Source of the DNA: Eledone cirrhosa
Lineage: Eukaryota; Mollusca; Cephalopoda; Octopoda; Eledonidae
Length of the DNA stretch: 64,000 nt
Assembly (NCBI GenBank): GCA_964016885.1
Contig: OZ024743.1
Coordinates: 350,720,513 to 350,784,512 of the forward strand
Direction: 5' to 3'
Of this stretch, positions 1 through 11,282 are shown one piece after another (positions within the stretch are counted from its first letter, which is position 1; each line of letters begins with the position of its first letter). Position numbers and translations under genes: made by a program. The notes under the pieces are model-generated. The model was not told the origin of the DNA, searched no databases, and saw only the letters and a list, made by a program, of their open reading frames with translations.

Positions 1-2789
1 CCCGAAAGTCCTTCCGAAGAGATTGGCTAGTTGATTTTCGTCGTCGCTCTTCCCCTCCACTAATCCCCTATAGAACGGCAAGGTGGCGTTTCCACCGATC
101 ACATTGCCCGATTGGTCGAGGGCTGTTAGCGCCTGAAGACATTCCAGTCTCCAAGCGCTCCCTCTCGGTGTTTGCTTGACCCAGGACTGCAGCTCCGTCA
201 AGGAGATGAGCTGGGGAAAGACGTGTCTAGCAAACGGCGACCACACCTGATCACCGTCGAGGAAGAGGTGGAGATGTCGTAGCCTGAGCGCGTGTCTGCG
301 CATCATCAGCCACGGCATGTCCAGCCCTCCACGTAGCGGGTGTTGACAGCAGATGGACTGGCTGACCATCGGAGCGCGTCCCTTCCACAAAAAGCGAAAG
401 AGCAAACGCTCCAGCGCGGTCAGGCGGTAGTAGATGACGGACGTGATGTACGCGTTAGCCACCTCCGCTCGACCTTTCAGGGATAGCTTCCTCTCCTCCC
501 ATTTCTGGGTGAGAGAAGCCATCCTGCTCGTCACCTCGTCCCAGATTTTGTCCGTCTGGAGGTCCGGACCGAACCAGACACCTAGCAATTTAACCGTCCG
601 TCCGTCCAGCGCCCGACGACGCTGTTGGACGGCATGGACCTGCCCACTGACTTTTCCTGGTTGATCATTGCTCCTGTCACCGCTTCGTATTCTTTTAGTG
701 TAGTGCCGATCGCCTCGATGTGTTTGGCGTTCGACACCACTACGGTGACATCGTCCGCATATGCTGACACGGATCTTCCGCATCCTAGTTCGCGCGGGAC
801 GCCCCTCAACGTCTCCAGTTTGTGCAGTAATGGCTCGAGAGTCAATACGTACAATAGGAACGAGAGGGGACAGCCTTGGCGAACCGAGCGCATGATGTTG
901 AACGGTTCCGAAAGGTGACAGTTCACTCTCACCACAGAGCAGATGTCGCTGTGCATGGCAGTGATCCAGCCTCTGAAGACGAGCCCAAAGCCAGCCGCCC
1001 TCAGGACTACCGTTAGGTAACGACGGTCGACCCTATCGAAGGCTTTCGACTGATCTAAATTGATCAAGGACCCACCCGTGCCAGGTTCCCTAGCTACCCT
1101 ATCTACGATGTATCGCATGAGGTGGAGGTTGTCGTGGATGGATCTGTCGGGAATGGCGCATGTCTGCGCCTCTCCCACCAGACCACCAACGACAAGCGCC
1201 AACCTCTTTGCTAGCACCTTGGCCAAAATCTTGAACTCTATGTTTAGCAGAGTTATGGGCCTGAAATGTTCTATAATATCCCCCTTGTTCGGATCCTTTC
1301 TCAGCAGCGCCACAGCTCCTCGGCTCACAGAGCTGGGAATTCTCCCGTTCTGTTGCCAGTTGCAGTAGACGTCCGCCAAGAGGCCTGCGAACAAGTCTGG
1401 CATCTGTACGTAAAGTTCATAGGGCAGACCATCCAAACCAGGCGATTTACCCCCTGTGCAGCCAGTCATTGCCTCCGGTACTTCAGCGGCTGTTATCGGC
1501 TTTTCGCAACACTCCGCCTCAGTGGCCGAGAGTCGCGGCAGTCAGTCGAGGTAGACACTAAAGTCCATCCCTCGATCCGGCCCGCCGCTGCCCCCGAACA
1601 GCTGTGCGAAGTGTCGCTGAAAAGCTTCAGACATTTGCCCGGGATCGAGTAGCATGCGCCCGTCGTGGTCCACCAAAGACCGGACCGTGGCTTTGTTGCC
1701 ACGACGCGCCTCCGCCACTCGGGCCCATTGAACGGCTTTCGTCCCCTCGTGTCTGAGAGCACGCGCCCTAGCTCTGACAACGCAGCCTTCGTGCTTTGCA
1801 TTGAAGAATTGGTCAAGAGCCAATTTCGCCGCAAGTACGTCGGTCGCGATGCCTTTGCTAAGCGCCTCGTCTAATCTTCTAACTAATTCTCCTTCTGCTC
1901 TATTTTTCTCTATTGCTAAAGCCTTACTAAACCTAATGGACTCTATTCTAATTGCTCTTTTCAGAGCAAACCACCACTTGTTGTTGACGATGGCCCCCGT
2001 CAACGCTTGCTTAACTAGTTCGCTAATCCGGTCTCTGTAGGCCTTGCGCGCTGGTAAGGATGCGTTTAGCTTCCAGTAGTCGGGTCCTCGTCTATGAAGC
2101 CTATCTAAGTCAAGCACACAGATCACGAATTTGTGGTCCGTGTAGCTGACTATCTTGAATTGTGGACAGCCTATGCTAGACCTATCTATTTCCCTACAAA
2201 ATTCTCTAGATATGATCCGGATGACCCTATGCTATTTGTCCAAGTCCACATTGGCACATTCGGGATATCCAATCGGTACCTGTCAGACAGTTCAAAACGC
2301 CTGAGCAGGTAGGTGAGGCTCTTGCACCCTCCACCCCTATCCGCTAATCCCACACAGTCCCAGCGTGCATCTAAGATCCCGTTCCAGTCGCCCACTAACA
2401 CTAAAGAGCGGGACGTTCCAAGAAAGGTCTCCAGACGCCGGAAGAAATCAGGCCGCCCTGCTCCTGTCGGGGCATAGACGGCCACTAGCCTGAAAGCTTG
2501 CCCGTCTCCGCTGGTCACGTCCAGCACCACCAACTTACCCTCTGGGTCCAGGAAGATGGCCCGTATGGTGAGATCCAAACCTCTCCGAAAAAGCACAGCA
2601 ACTCCTCCCCCCGATCCAGGACGGCTGGGAGATGCGTACACATCGTAGCCGCCGTGCTTCGGAGATTCTGGTCTCGTTGATGGCCACTACATCTATGTTT
2701 AGTGACCTGAGGTCGTTGAGCAGGTGACCCTGCTTCCATGACGACCCCAAGCAACGCGCATTTATGCTGCCTATTCTGAGTGAGGTCAT
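1..2789 (-). pseudogene. Broken ORF2 (endonuclease-RT) of unit 1
   Basis: The region is collinear with the intact 1139-aa ORF2 of the other units; the start ATG is at 2789. It is interrupted by several lesions: a 20-bp deletion near 2650 (frameshift in the endonuclease domain), a 4-bp deletion near 2208, a frameshift between about 1469 and 1542, a 1-bp loss near 600, a 24-bp deletion near 649, a 30-bp deletion near 430 and a 27-bp deletion near 41. RT motifs are still readable in pieces: RQGCPLS in the changed form RQGCPLSFL, and AYADD. It cannot encode a working protein. Confidence 0.92.
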
Positions 2790-2824
2790 GTTTAAAATAG
2801 AGTGGAAAAGATGGGAAAGACCAC

Positions 2825-4550
2825 TTACCGTACTTTTCGTAGAGGAGGGATGGTTTTCCATCCCTTTTCACTTGATCGTCTGGTGAAGGGACCGTTGAAT
2901 CGTCCCTTCGGCTGGACGTCGGCTCTTCTATGAGTATATCCGAATATACTCTTCGGTTGAGAGTCCCTCCTAGGTCTCTGAAATCACCAACTGCGTTGGG
3001 GAATTTCGTTTTAATGTTTGTGTATTGTTTCTGTGCTATTTTTAGCAGTCTTATGTTAGTTGGCGTTTTGATTGGTGCTGGTATTATGTAGTCGTGTTGT
3101 AAAATGTCTGTGTGTTCAATTATGTAAGTCATTAGTTTCTTGTTGTGTGTATTTATTGCCGTGCATTTGTTTTTCTGGCGGTGGGGTGTGGTTCTGCTAT
3201 TTTCTTGTCGTTGTTGCTGGGTGTGTGTGTTTTGTTGTTGTGTTTGCGATGTTGGTGCTTGTGGTGGTGGTGTTGAATGTGTTGTTGTTGTTGGCGGTGG
3301 GGTTGTCGCCGGTGGTGATGGTGGTGCTAGTGCGGGTGGTGATGGTGTTGGTGGTGTTGCTGCTGTGAGTCTCTTTGCAGTAGCCTTTACCCTTTTTTCA
3401 TTTTTTCCTCCCTTTTCGAAGGCGACGATGCGCTGCTTCTGCGTTTGTGCCTTCTTACGATCTTTTGCCATCCCTCTCCCACCTCACACTCCATGTCTGA
3501 TTCTGTGAGGTCGGGGAGGGGTTACCAGCTCCACTCTTTCACTTGTTGTTGTTGGTGATGTTTGCACTGGAGTCTCTGTTGCAGCTGCATTTGGTATTGC
3601 TGTTGTTGTTGTTAATACTTCCACTGCTGCTGCTGTTTTTGATTTCCGTGGCGTGGGTATGGGTGCCACGGACCTATCGTTCCTGGTTGCCGCTTGTCCT
3701 GTTGCTGGTAGCCGTGGAGCCGGTTTCGGAAGGAGGGTTTTTTTTCCTTTCTCAGGGTATTCTCGTTGCAGAAGGCCCTGAGGTGAGTCTTCGATCCACA
3801 GCGAAAGCATTTCGGGCGTTTGCCCTCAACACTTATGGGCAGTTGAGTGCCGTTATCGAAGTCTATCACATCCGGGATAGCTTCGATGCACTCCTGGTTG
3901 GTTTGGATTAACATCTCAATGGAGGTGCCGACCCAATCTTCTCTTACTTTTTTTCTGTACTTACAGTACAGTTGTTTTGTCCTCGATTCCGACGAGGACA
4001 GACGCGGCCAGCCAAGAAGGGGCCATCCCGGGGGGGACGTGGGTCAGTTTGACCCTCACAATTTTTTGCCCGCAGTAGGAGGGCACCAACACCATTTCCT
4101 CGCTCCTTAGGGTCACTAAGGATTGAGCCTTTGCCTCCTGGGGTGTGGAAAAAAGCACGTCTACGGTGGCATATTTCTTGCCTCGGGTGATGTGCGTTTT
4201 CTGCTGCCACACAGACCCTAAGGCTTTTTGTATTTGAGCCTCTGTGGCTCTTTCAACCCTACGGGATTTTGTGCTTACTGTACGGTACGTGACCGTACAG
4301 TGCTGTTGGGTTTCGAAAAATTTTTCGGCTGCCTTGCAGATTGCTCTGTGTCCTGTTTTTGTCACCATCTTCTTCGCTTCCTCTAATTCCTCATTTGTTA
4401 TGAGGATGGTTTCCAGGTTCTTTGCGATACCTGCAAACGAGATTGGTTTTTCTTTGCTGCTGTTGTTGTTGTTGTCGTCAGAGCTGCTGTTACTTTTGTT
4501 GTTGCTGCAGATACTACGACTACTGCCGCTGCCGCTGTTGCTGTAGTTGT

Positions 4551-4581
<31 letters not shown>

Positions 4582-4953
4582 TCTAATGCTGTTGTTGTTT
4601 ATGCTGCTGCTGCTGCTGCTGTTGCGGCTGCTACTGTTGTTTTCCTTGTCACTGTTGCTGCTGCTGCTGTTATTACGGCTGCTACTGCTATTATTCCTGA
4701 CGTCAGCCGAATGAAATGGGTTTTCGTATTTCCCGCACACCTTTTTCGTCGTTGTGGTCGTCGTCGTGGAGAAATCTTGCACGCCTTGCACGTGATTTTT
4801 CTTTTCTGGCGTCGCTTGCGAAAGAGAAGGGAGGGAGAGAGACACATTTAGAGAAGGGAGGGAGAGAGACAATCTTCTCTCTGCTGTAGTGACGATTGAG
4901 GAAGAAGACGGAATGAGTGGGAGTGACCTATGAAAATTCTTTTTCGTAGCCAT
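2825..4953 (-). pseudogene. Broken ORF1 (gag-like) of unit 1
   Basis: It is collinear with the intact 697-aa ORF1 of the other units; the ATG of the MATKK start is at 4953. Frameshifts fall near 3950, 3740 and 3480, so the protein is split into at least three frames. The zinc-knuckle sequence KCFRCGSKTHLRAFC is still visible, encoded near 3760-3810. The Ser/Asn-rich N-terminal tract is longer and less regular than in the other units. Confidence 0.9.
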
Positions 4954-5003
4954 GTTTTTTTTTTTGTTTAAAATAAATATTGGGCACAAAACCCCAATAA
5001 GCG

Positions 5004-5058
5004 GTTATTTAACCCCGAAGGGCTAAATAACGGGCAGAAAGACCCCTCTCACGAGGAG
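5004..5058 (-). promoter_or_regulatory. 5' UTR two-hairpin module, unit 1 (type a)
   Basis: It holds a GUGA-capped hairpin (5043-5058) followed, in RNA sense, by the 12-bp UUCG-capped hairpin (5004-5031). The structure is intact although both ORFs of this unit are broken. The full description is at 11038-11116. Confidence 0.7.
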
Positions 5059-5169
5059 GAGGGTGTTTTTGTCTACAAGTTGGTTAAAGTTTTAAACAAT
5101 TTACAATTGTTATAGCGGTCAAAATTTACAATACCTTACAGAGCCGAGCCTCCGTCAACCATAGCATTC

Positions 5170-5226
<57 letters not shown>
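5170..5226. repeat. (AAT)19 junction tract, unit 1 / unit 2
   Basis: Nineteen perfect AAT repeats, the longest in the array. Read on the minus strand this is the (ATT)n tail of unit 2... in transcription order the tract follows GAAATC at the 3' end of unit 2 and precedes GAATGC at the 5' end of the next unit downstream only where one exists; physically it separates the 5' end of unit 1 (high-coordinate side of unit 1) from the 3' end of unit 2. Confidence 0.95.
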
Positions 5227-5228
<2 letters not shown>

Positions 5229-5238
5229 TTTCTTTATT

Positions 5239-5251
5239 AACCACAAGGGTT
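5239..5251 (-). other. 3'-terminal CUUGU hairpin, unit 2
   Basis: On the RNA strand the four bases AACC and GGUU flank the loop CUUGU, giving a perfect 4-bp stem. AAUAAA begins right after the stem, then GAAAUC and the ATT tail. Identical hairpins occur in every family A unit. Family B (53695-53707) and the SINE (62785-62797) have the same loop with a different but still paired stem. By analogy with eel UnaL2, where RT recognises a 3' stem-loop shared with a SINE, this may be the template recognition site; that role is inferred. Confidence 0.65.
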
Positions 5252-5489
5252 TACATAAAGTAGACATTAAGGACAGTGCAGGACAATGCAGGACGGTACA
5301 AATGGGCATTTCTGCGTGTAAAAAAAACAAAAACAGAGGATGTAACAAAAATAACAATGAAAATAACAATGAAAAATTCCCCAATAGGGGGGAGACTTCG
5401 GAGGGACATTTGTGGAGAAAGCCCAGTAAAAAGCCACAATGACCCTGACCACCAAGGCAAGTGCCCTCTCCCAGTTTTCCACCTTTAGT

Positions 5490-8400
5490 TTACAGATATA
5501 TACTCAGAGTCGGCCCATTCACTCGGGCCATTCTTGCTTCTCTCACCCATCTTTCAACAAAATGCTGGGAAGAGAGCACTTCCTTCTCTACTCTGATTTT
5601 CCTTTTCAAATGAAATTTGAAAAAGTCAATCAGAGCATCACCGAAGAGGTAAGTGCTCGTCTTCAGCCCTTTCAAACGTGTCCACCATACTATCTCTTTC
5701 GCCATGGCCACCAGACAGATAAAAACTGCCTGCCCTTCCCGGCTAAAGGAGGAGGGCGGGGCAATCCTCACGATAGACTCAGATGATAGCTGGATCCGTC
5801 CTAAACGCGACAGCAGGTGTTCGACATAAACCCACAAGTCAGCAATTTTCGGACACTGGACGAGTGCGTGCAGGACGGTTTCGTCGCCCTGCGCGCATCT
5901 CGGACATGCCCGGCTGACGGCACCTCCATGCCTGTAGAGTTTATCCCGAACTGGCAAGGCTCCTCGGTAGCACTGCCAGGCCAGAGATTTCTGGAAGTTG
6001 TCCATAGGCCCCGGCCCGAAAGTTCTTCCGAAGAGATTGGCTAGTTGATTTTCGTCGACGCCTAGAGTTTCCCCAAGTACGTCGTCGCTCTTCCCCTCCA
6101 CTAATCCTCTATAGAACGCCGAGGTGGAGTTTCCACCGATCACATTGCCCGATTGGTCGAGGGCTGTGAGCGCCTGAAGACATTCCAGTCTCCAGGCGCT
6201 CCCTCTCGGTCTTCGCTTGACCCAGGACTGCAGCTCCGTCAAGGAAACGAGCTGGGGAAAAACGCGTCTAGCAAACGGGGACCACACCTGATCACCGTTG
6301 AGGAAGAGGTGGAGATGTCGTAGCCTGAGCGCGTGCCTGCGCATCATCAGCCACGGCATGCCCAGCCCTCCACGTAGCGGGTGTTGACAACAGATGGACC
6401 GCCTGACCATCGGAGCACGTCCCTTCCACAAAAAGCGAAAGAGCAAACGCTCCAGCGCAGTCAGGCGAGGCTTAGGACAAGGTACGACGGTTAGGCGGTA
6501 GCAGATGACAGACGCGATGTACGCGTTAGCCACCTCCGCTCGACCTTTCAGGGATAGCTTCCTCTCCGCCCATTTCTGGGTGAGAGAAGCCACCCTGCTC
6601 GTCACCTCGTCCCAGTTTTTGTCCGTCTGGAGGTCCGGACCGAACCAGACCCCTAGCAATTTAACCGGTCCGTCCGTCCAGCGCCCGACGACGCTGTTGG
6701 ACGGCATGGACCTGCCTCTCCAGGTGCCGAGCTGCAGGCCCACTGACTTTTCCTGGTTGATCATTGCTCCTGTCACCGCTTCGTATTCTCTTAGTGTAGT
6801 GCCGATCGCCTCGATGTGTTTGGCGTTCGACACCACTACGGTGACATCGTCCGCATATGCTGACACGGATCTTCCGCATCCTAGTTCGCGCGGGACTCCC
6901 CTCAACGTCTCCAGTTTGTGCAGTAATGGCTCGAGAGTCAATACGTACAAGAGGGACGAGAGGGGACATCCTTGGCGGACCGAGCGCATGATGTTGAACG
7001 GTTCCGACAGGTGACCGTTCACTCTCACCACAGAGCAGATGTCGCTGTGCATGGCAGCGATCCAGCCTCTGAAGACGGGCCCAAAGCCAGCCGCCCTCAG
7101 GACTGCCGCTAGGTAACGATGGTCGACCCTATCGAAAGCTTTCGACTGATCTAAATTGATCAAGGACCCACCCGTGCCAGGTTCCCTAGCTACCCTCTCT
7201 ACGATGTATCGCATGAGGTGGAGGTTGTCATGTCTGCGCCTCTCCCACCAGACCACCAACGACAAGCGCCAACCTCTTTGCTAGCACCTTGGCCAAAATC
7301 TTAAACTCTGTGTTTAGCAGAGTTATGGGCCGGAAATTGTCTATGTTATCCCCCTTGTTCGGATCCTTTCTCAGCAGTGCCACCGCTCCTCGGCTCACAG
7401 AACTGGGAATTCTCCCGTTCTGTTGCCAGTTGCAGTAGACGTCCGCCAAGAGGCCTCCGAACAAGTCTGGCATCTGTACGTAAAGTTCATAGGGCAGACC
7501 ATCCAAACCAGGCGATTTACCCCTTGTGCAGCCAGTCATTGCCTCCCGTACTTCAGCGGCTGTTATCGGCTTTTCGCAACACCTCGCCTCAGTGGCCGAG
7601 AGCCGCGGCAGTCCGTCGAGGTAGACACTAAAGTCCATCCCTCTACCCGGCCCCCCGCTGCCCCCGAACAGCTGAGCGAAGTGTCGCTGAAAAGCTTCAC
7701 ACATTTGCCCGGGATCGAGTAGCATGCGCCCGTCGTGGTCCACCAAAGACCGGATCGTGGCTTTGTTGCCACGACGCGCCTCCGCCACTCGGGCCCATTG
7801 AACGGCTTTCGTCCCCTCGTGTCTGAGAGCACGCACCCTAGCTCTGACAACGCAGCCTTCGTGCTTTGCATTGAAGAATTGGTCAAGGGCCAATTTCGCC
7901 GCAAGCACGTCGGTCGCAATGCCTTTGCTAAGCGCCTCGTCTAATTTTCTAACTAGTTCTCCCTCTGCTCTATTTTTCTCTATTGCTAAAGCCTTACTAA
8001 ACCTAATCGATTCTATTCTAATCGCTCTTTTCAGAGCAAACCACCACTTGTTGTTGGCGATGGCCCCCGTCAACGCCCGCTTAACTAGTTCGCTAATCCG
8101 GTCTCTGTAGGCCTTGCGCGCTGGTAAGGACGCGTTTAGCTTCCAGTAGCCGGGTCCTCGTCTATGAAGCCTATCTAAGTCAAGCACACAGGTCACGAAT
8201 TTGTGGTCCGTGTAGCTGACTATCTTGAATTGTGGACAGCCTATGCTAGACCTATCTATTTCCCTACAAAATACTCTATCTAGATATGATCTGGATGACC
8301 CTATGCGGTTTGTCCAAGTCCACATTGGCACATTCGGGAAATCCAATCGGTACCTGTCAGACAGTTCAAAACGCCTGAGCAGGTTGGTGAGGCTCTTGCA

Positions 8401-8883
8401 CCCTCCACCCCTATCCGCTAATCCCACACAGTCCCAGCGTGCATCTAAGATCCCGTTCCAGTCGCCCACTAACACTAAAGAGCGGGACGTTCCAAGAAAG
8501 GTCTCCAGACGCCGGAAGAAATCAGGCCGCCCTGCTCCTGTCGGGGCATAGACGGCCACTAGCCTGAAAGCTTGCCCGTCTCCGCTGGTCACGTCCAGCA
8601 CCACCAGCTTACCCTCTGGGTCCAGGAAGATGGCCCGTATGGCGAGATCCAAACCTCTCCGAAAAAGCACAGCAACTCCTCCACCCGATCCAGGACGGCT
8701 GGGAGATGCGTACACATCGTAGCCGCCGAAGATCGGTGCGAAGGCCCGTGCTTCGGAGATTCTGGTCTCGCTGATGGCCACTACATCTATGTTTAGTGAC
8801 CTGAGGTCGTTGAGCAGGTGACCCTGCTTCCATGACGACCCCAAGCCACGCGCATTTATGCTGCCTATTCTGAGTGAGGTCAT
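5490..8883 (-). pseudogene. ORF2 (endonuclease-RT) of unit 2, split by a 26-bp deletion
   Basis: It is the same protein as 11520..14939, but 26 bp are missing at about 7229, near residue 551. This leaves an upstream frame (8883 to 7228, 551 aa) with the whole endonuclease domain and the start of RT, and a downstream frame (to 5490) with RT motifs A-C (LDQSKAFD, RQGCPLS, AYADD) and the C-terminal CCHC. Neither part alone should retrotranspose. It reads Asn rather than Asp in the segment LFLNGDQ. Apart from the deletion it is nearly identical to the intact copies, so the lesion is recent. Confidence 0.93.
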
Positions 8884-8918
8884 GTTTAAAATAGAGTGGA
8901 AAAGATGGGAAAGACCAC

Positions 8919-11012
8919 TTACCGTACTTTTGGTAGAGGAGGGATGGTTTTTACATCCCTTTTCACTTGATCGTCTGGTGAAGGGACCGTTGAATCGTCC
9001 CTTCGGCTGGTCGTCGGCTCTTCTAAGAGAATGTCTGAATATACTCTTCGATTGATGGTTCCTCCTAGGTCCCTGAAATCACCAACTGCGTTGGGGAATT
9101 TCGTTTTAATGTTTGTGTATTGTTTCTGTGCTATTTTTAGCAGTCTTATGTTAGTTGGCGTTTTGATTGGTGCTGGTATTATGTAGTCCTGTTGTGAAAT
9201 GTCTGTGTGTTCAATTATGTAAGTCATTAGTTGCTTGTTGTGTGTGTTTATTGCTGTGCATTTGTTTTTCTGGGGGTGGGGTGTGGTTCTGCTATTTTCT
9301 TGTCGTTGTTGCTGGGTGTGTGTGTTTTGTTGTTGTGTTTGCGATGTTGGTGCTTGTGGTGGTGGTGTTGAAGGTGTTGTTGGCGGTGGGGTTGTCGCCG
9401 GTGGTGATGGTGGTGCTGGTGTGGGTGGTGATGGTGTTGGTGGTGTTGCTGCTGTGGGTCTCTTTGCAGTAGACTTTACCCTTTTCTCATTTCTTTCCTC
9501 CCTTTTCAAAGGCGACGATGCGCTGCTTCTGCGTTTGTGCCTTCTTGCGACCTTTTGCCATCCCTCTCCCACCTCACACTCCATGTCTGATTCTGTAAGG
9601 TCGGGGAGGGGTACCAGCTCCACTCTTTCACTTGTTGTTGTTGGTGATGTTTGCACTGGAGTCTCTGTTGCAGCTGCATTTGGTATTGCTGTTGTTGTTG
9701 TTAATATTTCCACTGCTGCTGCTGTCTTTGATTTCCGTGGAGTGGGTATGGGTGCCACGGACCTATCGTTCCTGGTTGCCGCTTGTCCTGTTGCTGGTAG
9801 CCGTGGAGCCGGATTCGGAAGGAGGGGGGTTTTCTCCTTTCTCAGGGTCTTCTCGTTGCAGAAGGCCCTGAGGTGAGTCTTCGATCCACAGCGAAAGCAT
9901 TTCGGGCGTTTGCCCTCAACACTTATGGGCAGTTGAGTGCCGTTATCGAAGTCTATCACATCCGGGATAGCTTCGATGCACTCCTGGTTGGTTTGGATTA
10001 GCATCTCAATGGAGGAGCCGACCCAATCTTCTCTTACTTTTTTCTGTACTTGCAGTACAGTTGTTTTGTCCTCGATTCCGACGAGGACAGACGCGGCCAG
10101 CCAAGAAGGGGTCATTCCGGGGGGGACGTGGGTCAGTTTGACCCTCACAATTTTTTGCCCGCAGTAGGAGGGCACCAACACCATTTCCTCGCTCCTTAGG
10201 GTCACTACTGATTGGGCCTTTGCCTCCTGGGGTGTGGCAAAAAGTACGTCTACGGTGGCATATTTTTTGCCTCGGGTGATGTGCGTTTTCCGCTGCCACA
10301 CAGACCCCAAGGCTTTTTGTATTTGGGCCTCTGTGGCTCTTTCCACCCTACGGGATTTTGTACTTAGTGTACGGTACGTGACCGTACAGTGCTCTTGGGT
10401 CTCGAAAAACTTTTCCGCTGCCTTGCAGATTGCTCGGTGTCCGTTCTTTGTCACCATCTTCTTCGCTTCCTCTAATTCCTCATTTGTTATGAGGATTGTT
10501 TCCAAGTTTTTCGCAATACCTGCAAATGAGATTGGTTTTTCTCTGCTGTTGTTGTTGTCGTCAGAGCTGCTGGTACTTTTGTTGTTGCTGCAGGTACTAC
10601 GACTACTGCCTCCGCCGCTGTTGCTGTGGTTGTTGTTGGTGTTGCTGCTGCTAATGCTGTTGTTGTTTATGTTGCTGGTGATGCTGTTGCGGCTGCTACT
10701 GTTGTTTTCATTGTCACTGTTGCTGTTGTTATTACGGCTGCTACTGCTATTATTCCTGACGTCAGACGAATGAACTGGGTTTTCGTATTTCCCGCACACC
10801 TGTTTCGTCGCTGTCGTCGTCGTCGTGGAGAAACCTTGCACGCTTTGCACGAGACTTTTCTTTTCTTTCGTTGCTTGCGAAAGAGAAGGGAGGGAGAGAG
10901 ACACATTTAAAGAAGGGAGGGAGAGAGACAATCTTCTCTCTGCTGTAGTGATGATTGAGGAAGAAGACGGAATGAGTGGGAGTGACGTATGAAAATTCTT
11001 TTTCGTAGCCAT
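8919..11012 (-). CDS. ORF1, gag-like RNA-binding protein (unit 2)
   Basis: An intact 697-aa ORF1. I start it at the ATG at 11012 (MATKKN), whose context AACATGG is a good Kozak match. The frame stays open 33 nt further upstream, but only to a GTG, which is not a likely eukaryotic start. Domain layout is as for 14975..17068. Unit-specific residues include KAAEKFFETQ (the other units have KAAK), RTLSTK, and GEGWQKVARRHKR. It ends in CGG TAA GT, so the stop lies inside a GGTAAGT motif. Confidence 0.9.
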   Translation of the reverse strand: MATKKNFHTSLPLIPSSSSIITTAERRLSLSLPSLNVSLSLPSLSQATKEKKSLVQSVQGFSTTTTTATKQVCGKYENPVHSSDVRNNSSSSRNNNSNSDNENNSSSRNSITSNINNNSISSSNTNNNHSNSGGGSSRSTCSNNKSTSSSDDNNNSREKPISFAGIAKNLETILITNEELEEAKKMVTKNGHRAICKAAEKFFETQEHCTVTYRTLSTKSRRVERATEAQIQKALGSVWQRKTHITRGKKYATVDVLFATPQEAKAQSVVTLRSEEMVLVPSYCGQKIVRVKLTHVPPGMTPSWLAASVLVGIEDKTTVLQVQKKVREDWVGSSIEMLIQTNQECIEAIPDVIDFDNGTQLPISVEGKRPKCFRCGSKTHLRAFCNEKTLRKEKTPLLPNPAPRLPATGQAATRNDRSVAPIPTPRKSKTAAAVEILTTTTAIPNAAATETPVQTSPTTTSERVELVPLPDLTESDMECEVGEGWQKVARRHKRRSSASSPLKREERNEKRVKSTAKRPTAATPPTPSPPTPAPPSPPATTPPPTTPSTPPPQAPTSQTQQQNTHTQQQRQENSRTTPHPQKNKCTAINTHNKQLMTYIIEHTDISQQDYIIPAPIKTPTNIRLLKIAQKQYTNIKTKFPNAVGDFRDLGGTINRRVYSDILLEEPTTSRRDDSTVPSPDDQVKRDVKTIPPLPKVR

Positions 11013-11037
11013 GTTTTTTTTTTGTTTAAAATAAATA

Positions 11038-11116
11038 TTGGGCACAAAACCCCAATAAGCGGTTATTTAACCCCGAAGGGCTAAATAACGGGCAGAAAGA
11101 CCCCTCTCACGAGGAG
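11038..11116 (-). promoter_or_regulatory. 5' UTR hairpin module, unit 2 (type a, described in full)
   Basis: In RNA order there are three stems. (1) 11116-11101: CUCCUC pairs with GAGGGG around a GUGA (GNRA) loop. (2) 11089-11062: a 12-bp stem, GUUAUUUAGCCC with GGGUUAAAUAAC, one G-U pair, capped by UUCG with a C-G closing pair. (3) 11055-11038: UUGGG pairs with CCCAA around 8 nt. The gap between the first two is 11 nt; the 12-bp stem ends 49 nt before the ORF1 ATG. Further upstream, 11153-11169 can form a 7-bp AACAATT/AATTGTT stem. Possible roles are translation initiation, RNP packaging or 5' end definition; none is proven by sequence. Confidence 0.7.
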
Positions 11117-11227
11117 GAGGGTGTTTTTGTCTACAAGTTGGTTAAAGTTTTAAACAATTTACAATTGTTATAGCGGTCAAAATTTACAATACCTTACAGA
11201 GCCGAGCCTCCGTCAACCATAGCATTC

Positions 11228-11257
<30 letters not shown>
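11228..11257. repeat. (AAT)10 junction tract, unit 2 / unit 3
   Basis: Ten perfect AAT repeats. They form the ATT tail of unit 3 and directly abut the GAATGC 5' terminus of unit 2. Confidence 0.95.
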
Positions 11258-11259
<2 letters not shown>

Positions 11260-11269
11260 TTTCTTTATT

Positions 11270-11282
11270 AACCACAAGGGTT
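11270..11282 (-). other. 3'-terminal CUUGU hairpin, unit 3
   Basis: AACC/GGUU stem with CUUGU loop, unchanged from unit 2. Confidence 0.65.

Larger units (their letters stand above)
1..5169 (-). mobile_element. Family A LINE, unit 1 (partial, decayed)
   Basis: This is the lowest-coordinate copy of the array and is cut by the window edge. Position 1 aligns with about 6013 in unit 2, so roughly 0.84 kb of its 3' end (ORF2 C-terminus, 3' UTR, tail) lies outside. The 5' UTR is complete and of type a. Both ORFs are broken by many small indels, unlike the interior copies. It abuts the (AAT)19 tract that is the tail of unit 2's neighbour junction at 5170. Confidence 0.9.
5170..11227 (-). mobile_element. 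Family A LINE, unit 2 (full length, ORF2 split)
   Basis: A 6058-bp complete copy. In RNA order: 5' UTR 11227-11013 (type a), ORF1, 35-nt spacer, ORF2 (broken by one deletion), 3' UTR 5489-5227, ATT tail. The 3' UTR carries a duplicated TTTTCATTGTTA motif, AATAAA (complement of 5233-5238) and the terminal hairpin. Confidence 0.95.

Noticed and set aside
11013..11045. Extension of ORF1 to an upstream GTG (MPNIYF)
   Set aside because: Eukaryotic initiation at GTG is unlikely and the downstream ATG has a good Kozak context; type b units have a different sequence here, and unit 3 differs in frame.
11090..11227. HDV-like self-cleaving ribozyme at the 5' end of family A
   Set aside because: I looked for the nested double-pseudoknot and conserved core and could not find a convincing fit by eye; a motif search would decide.
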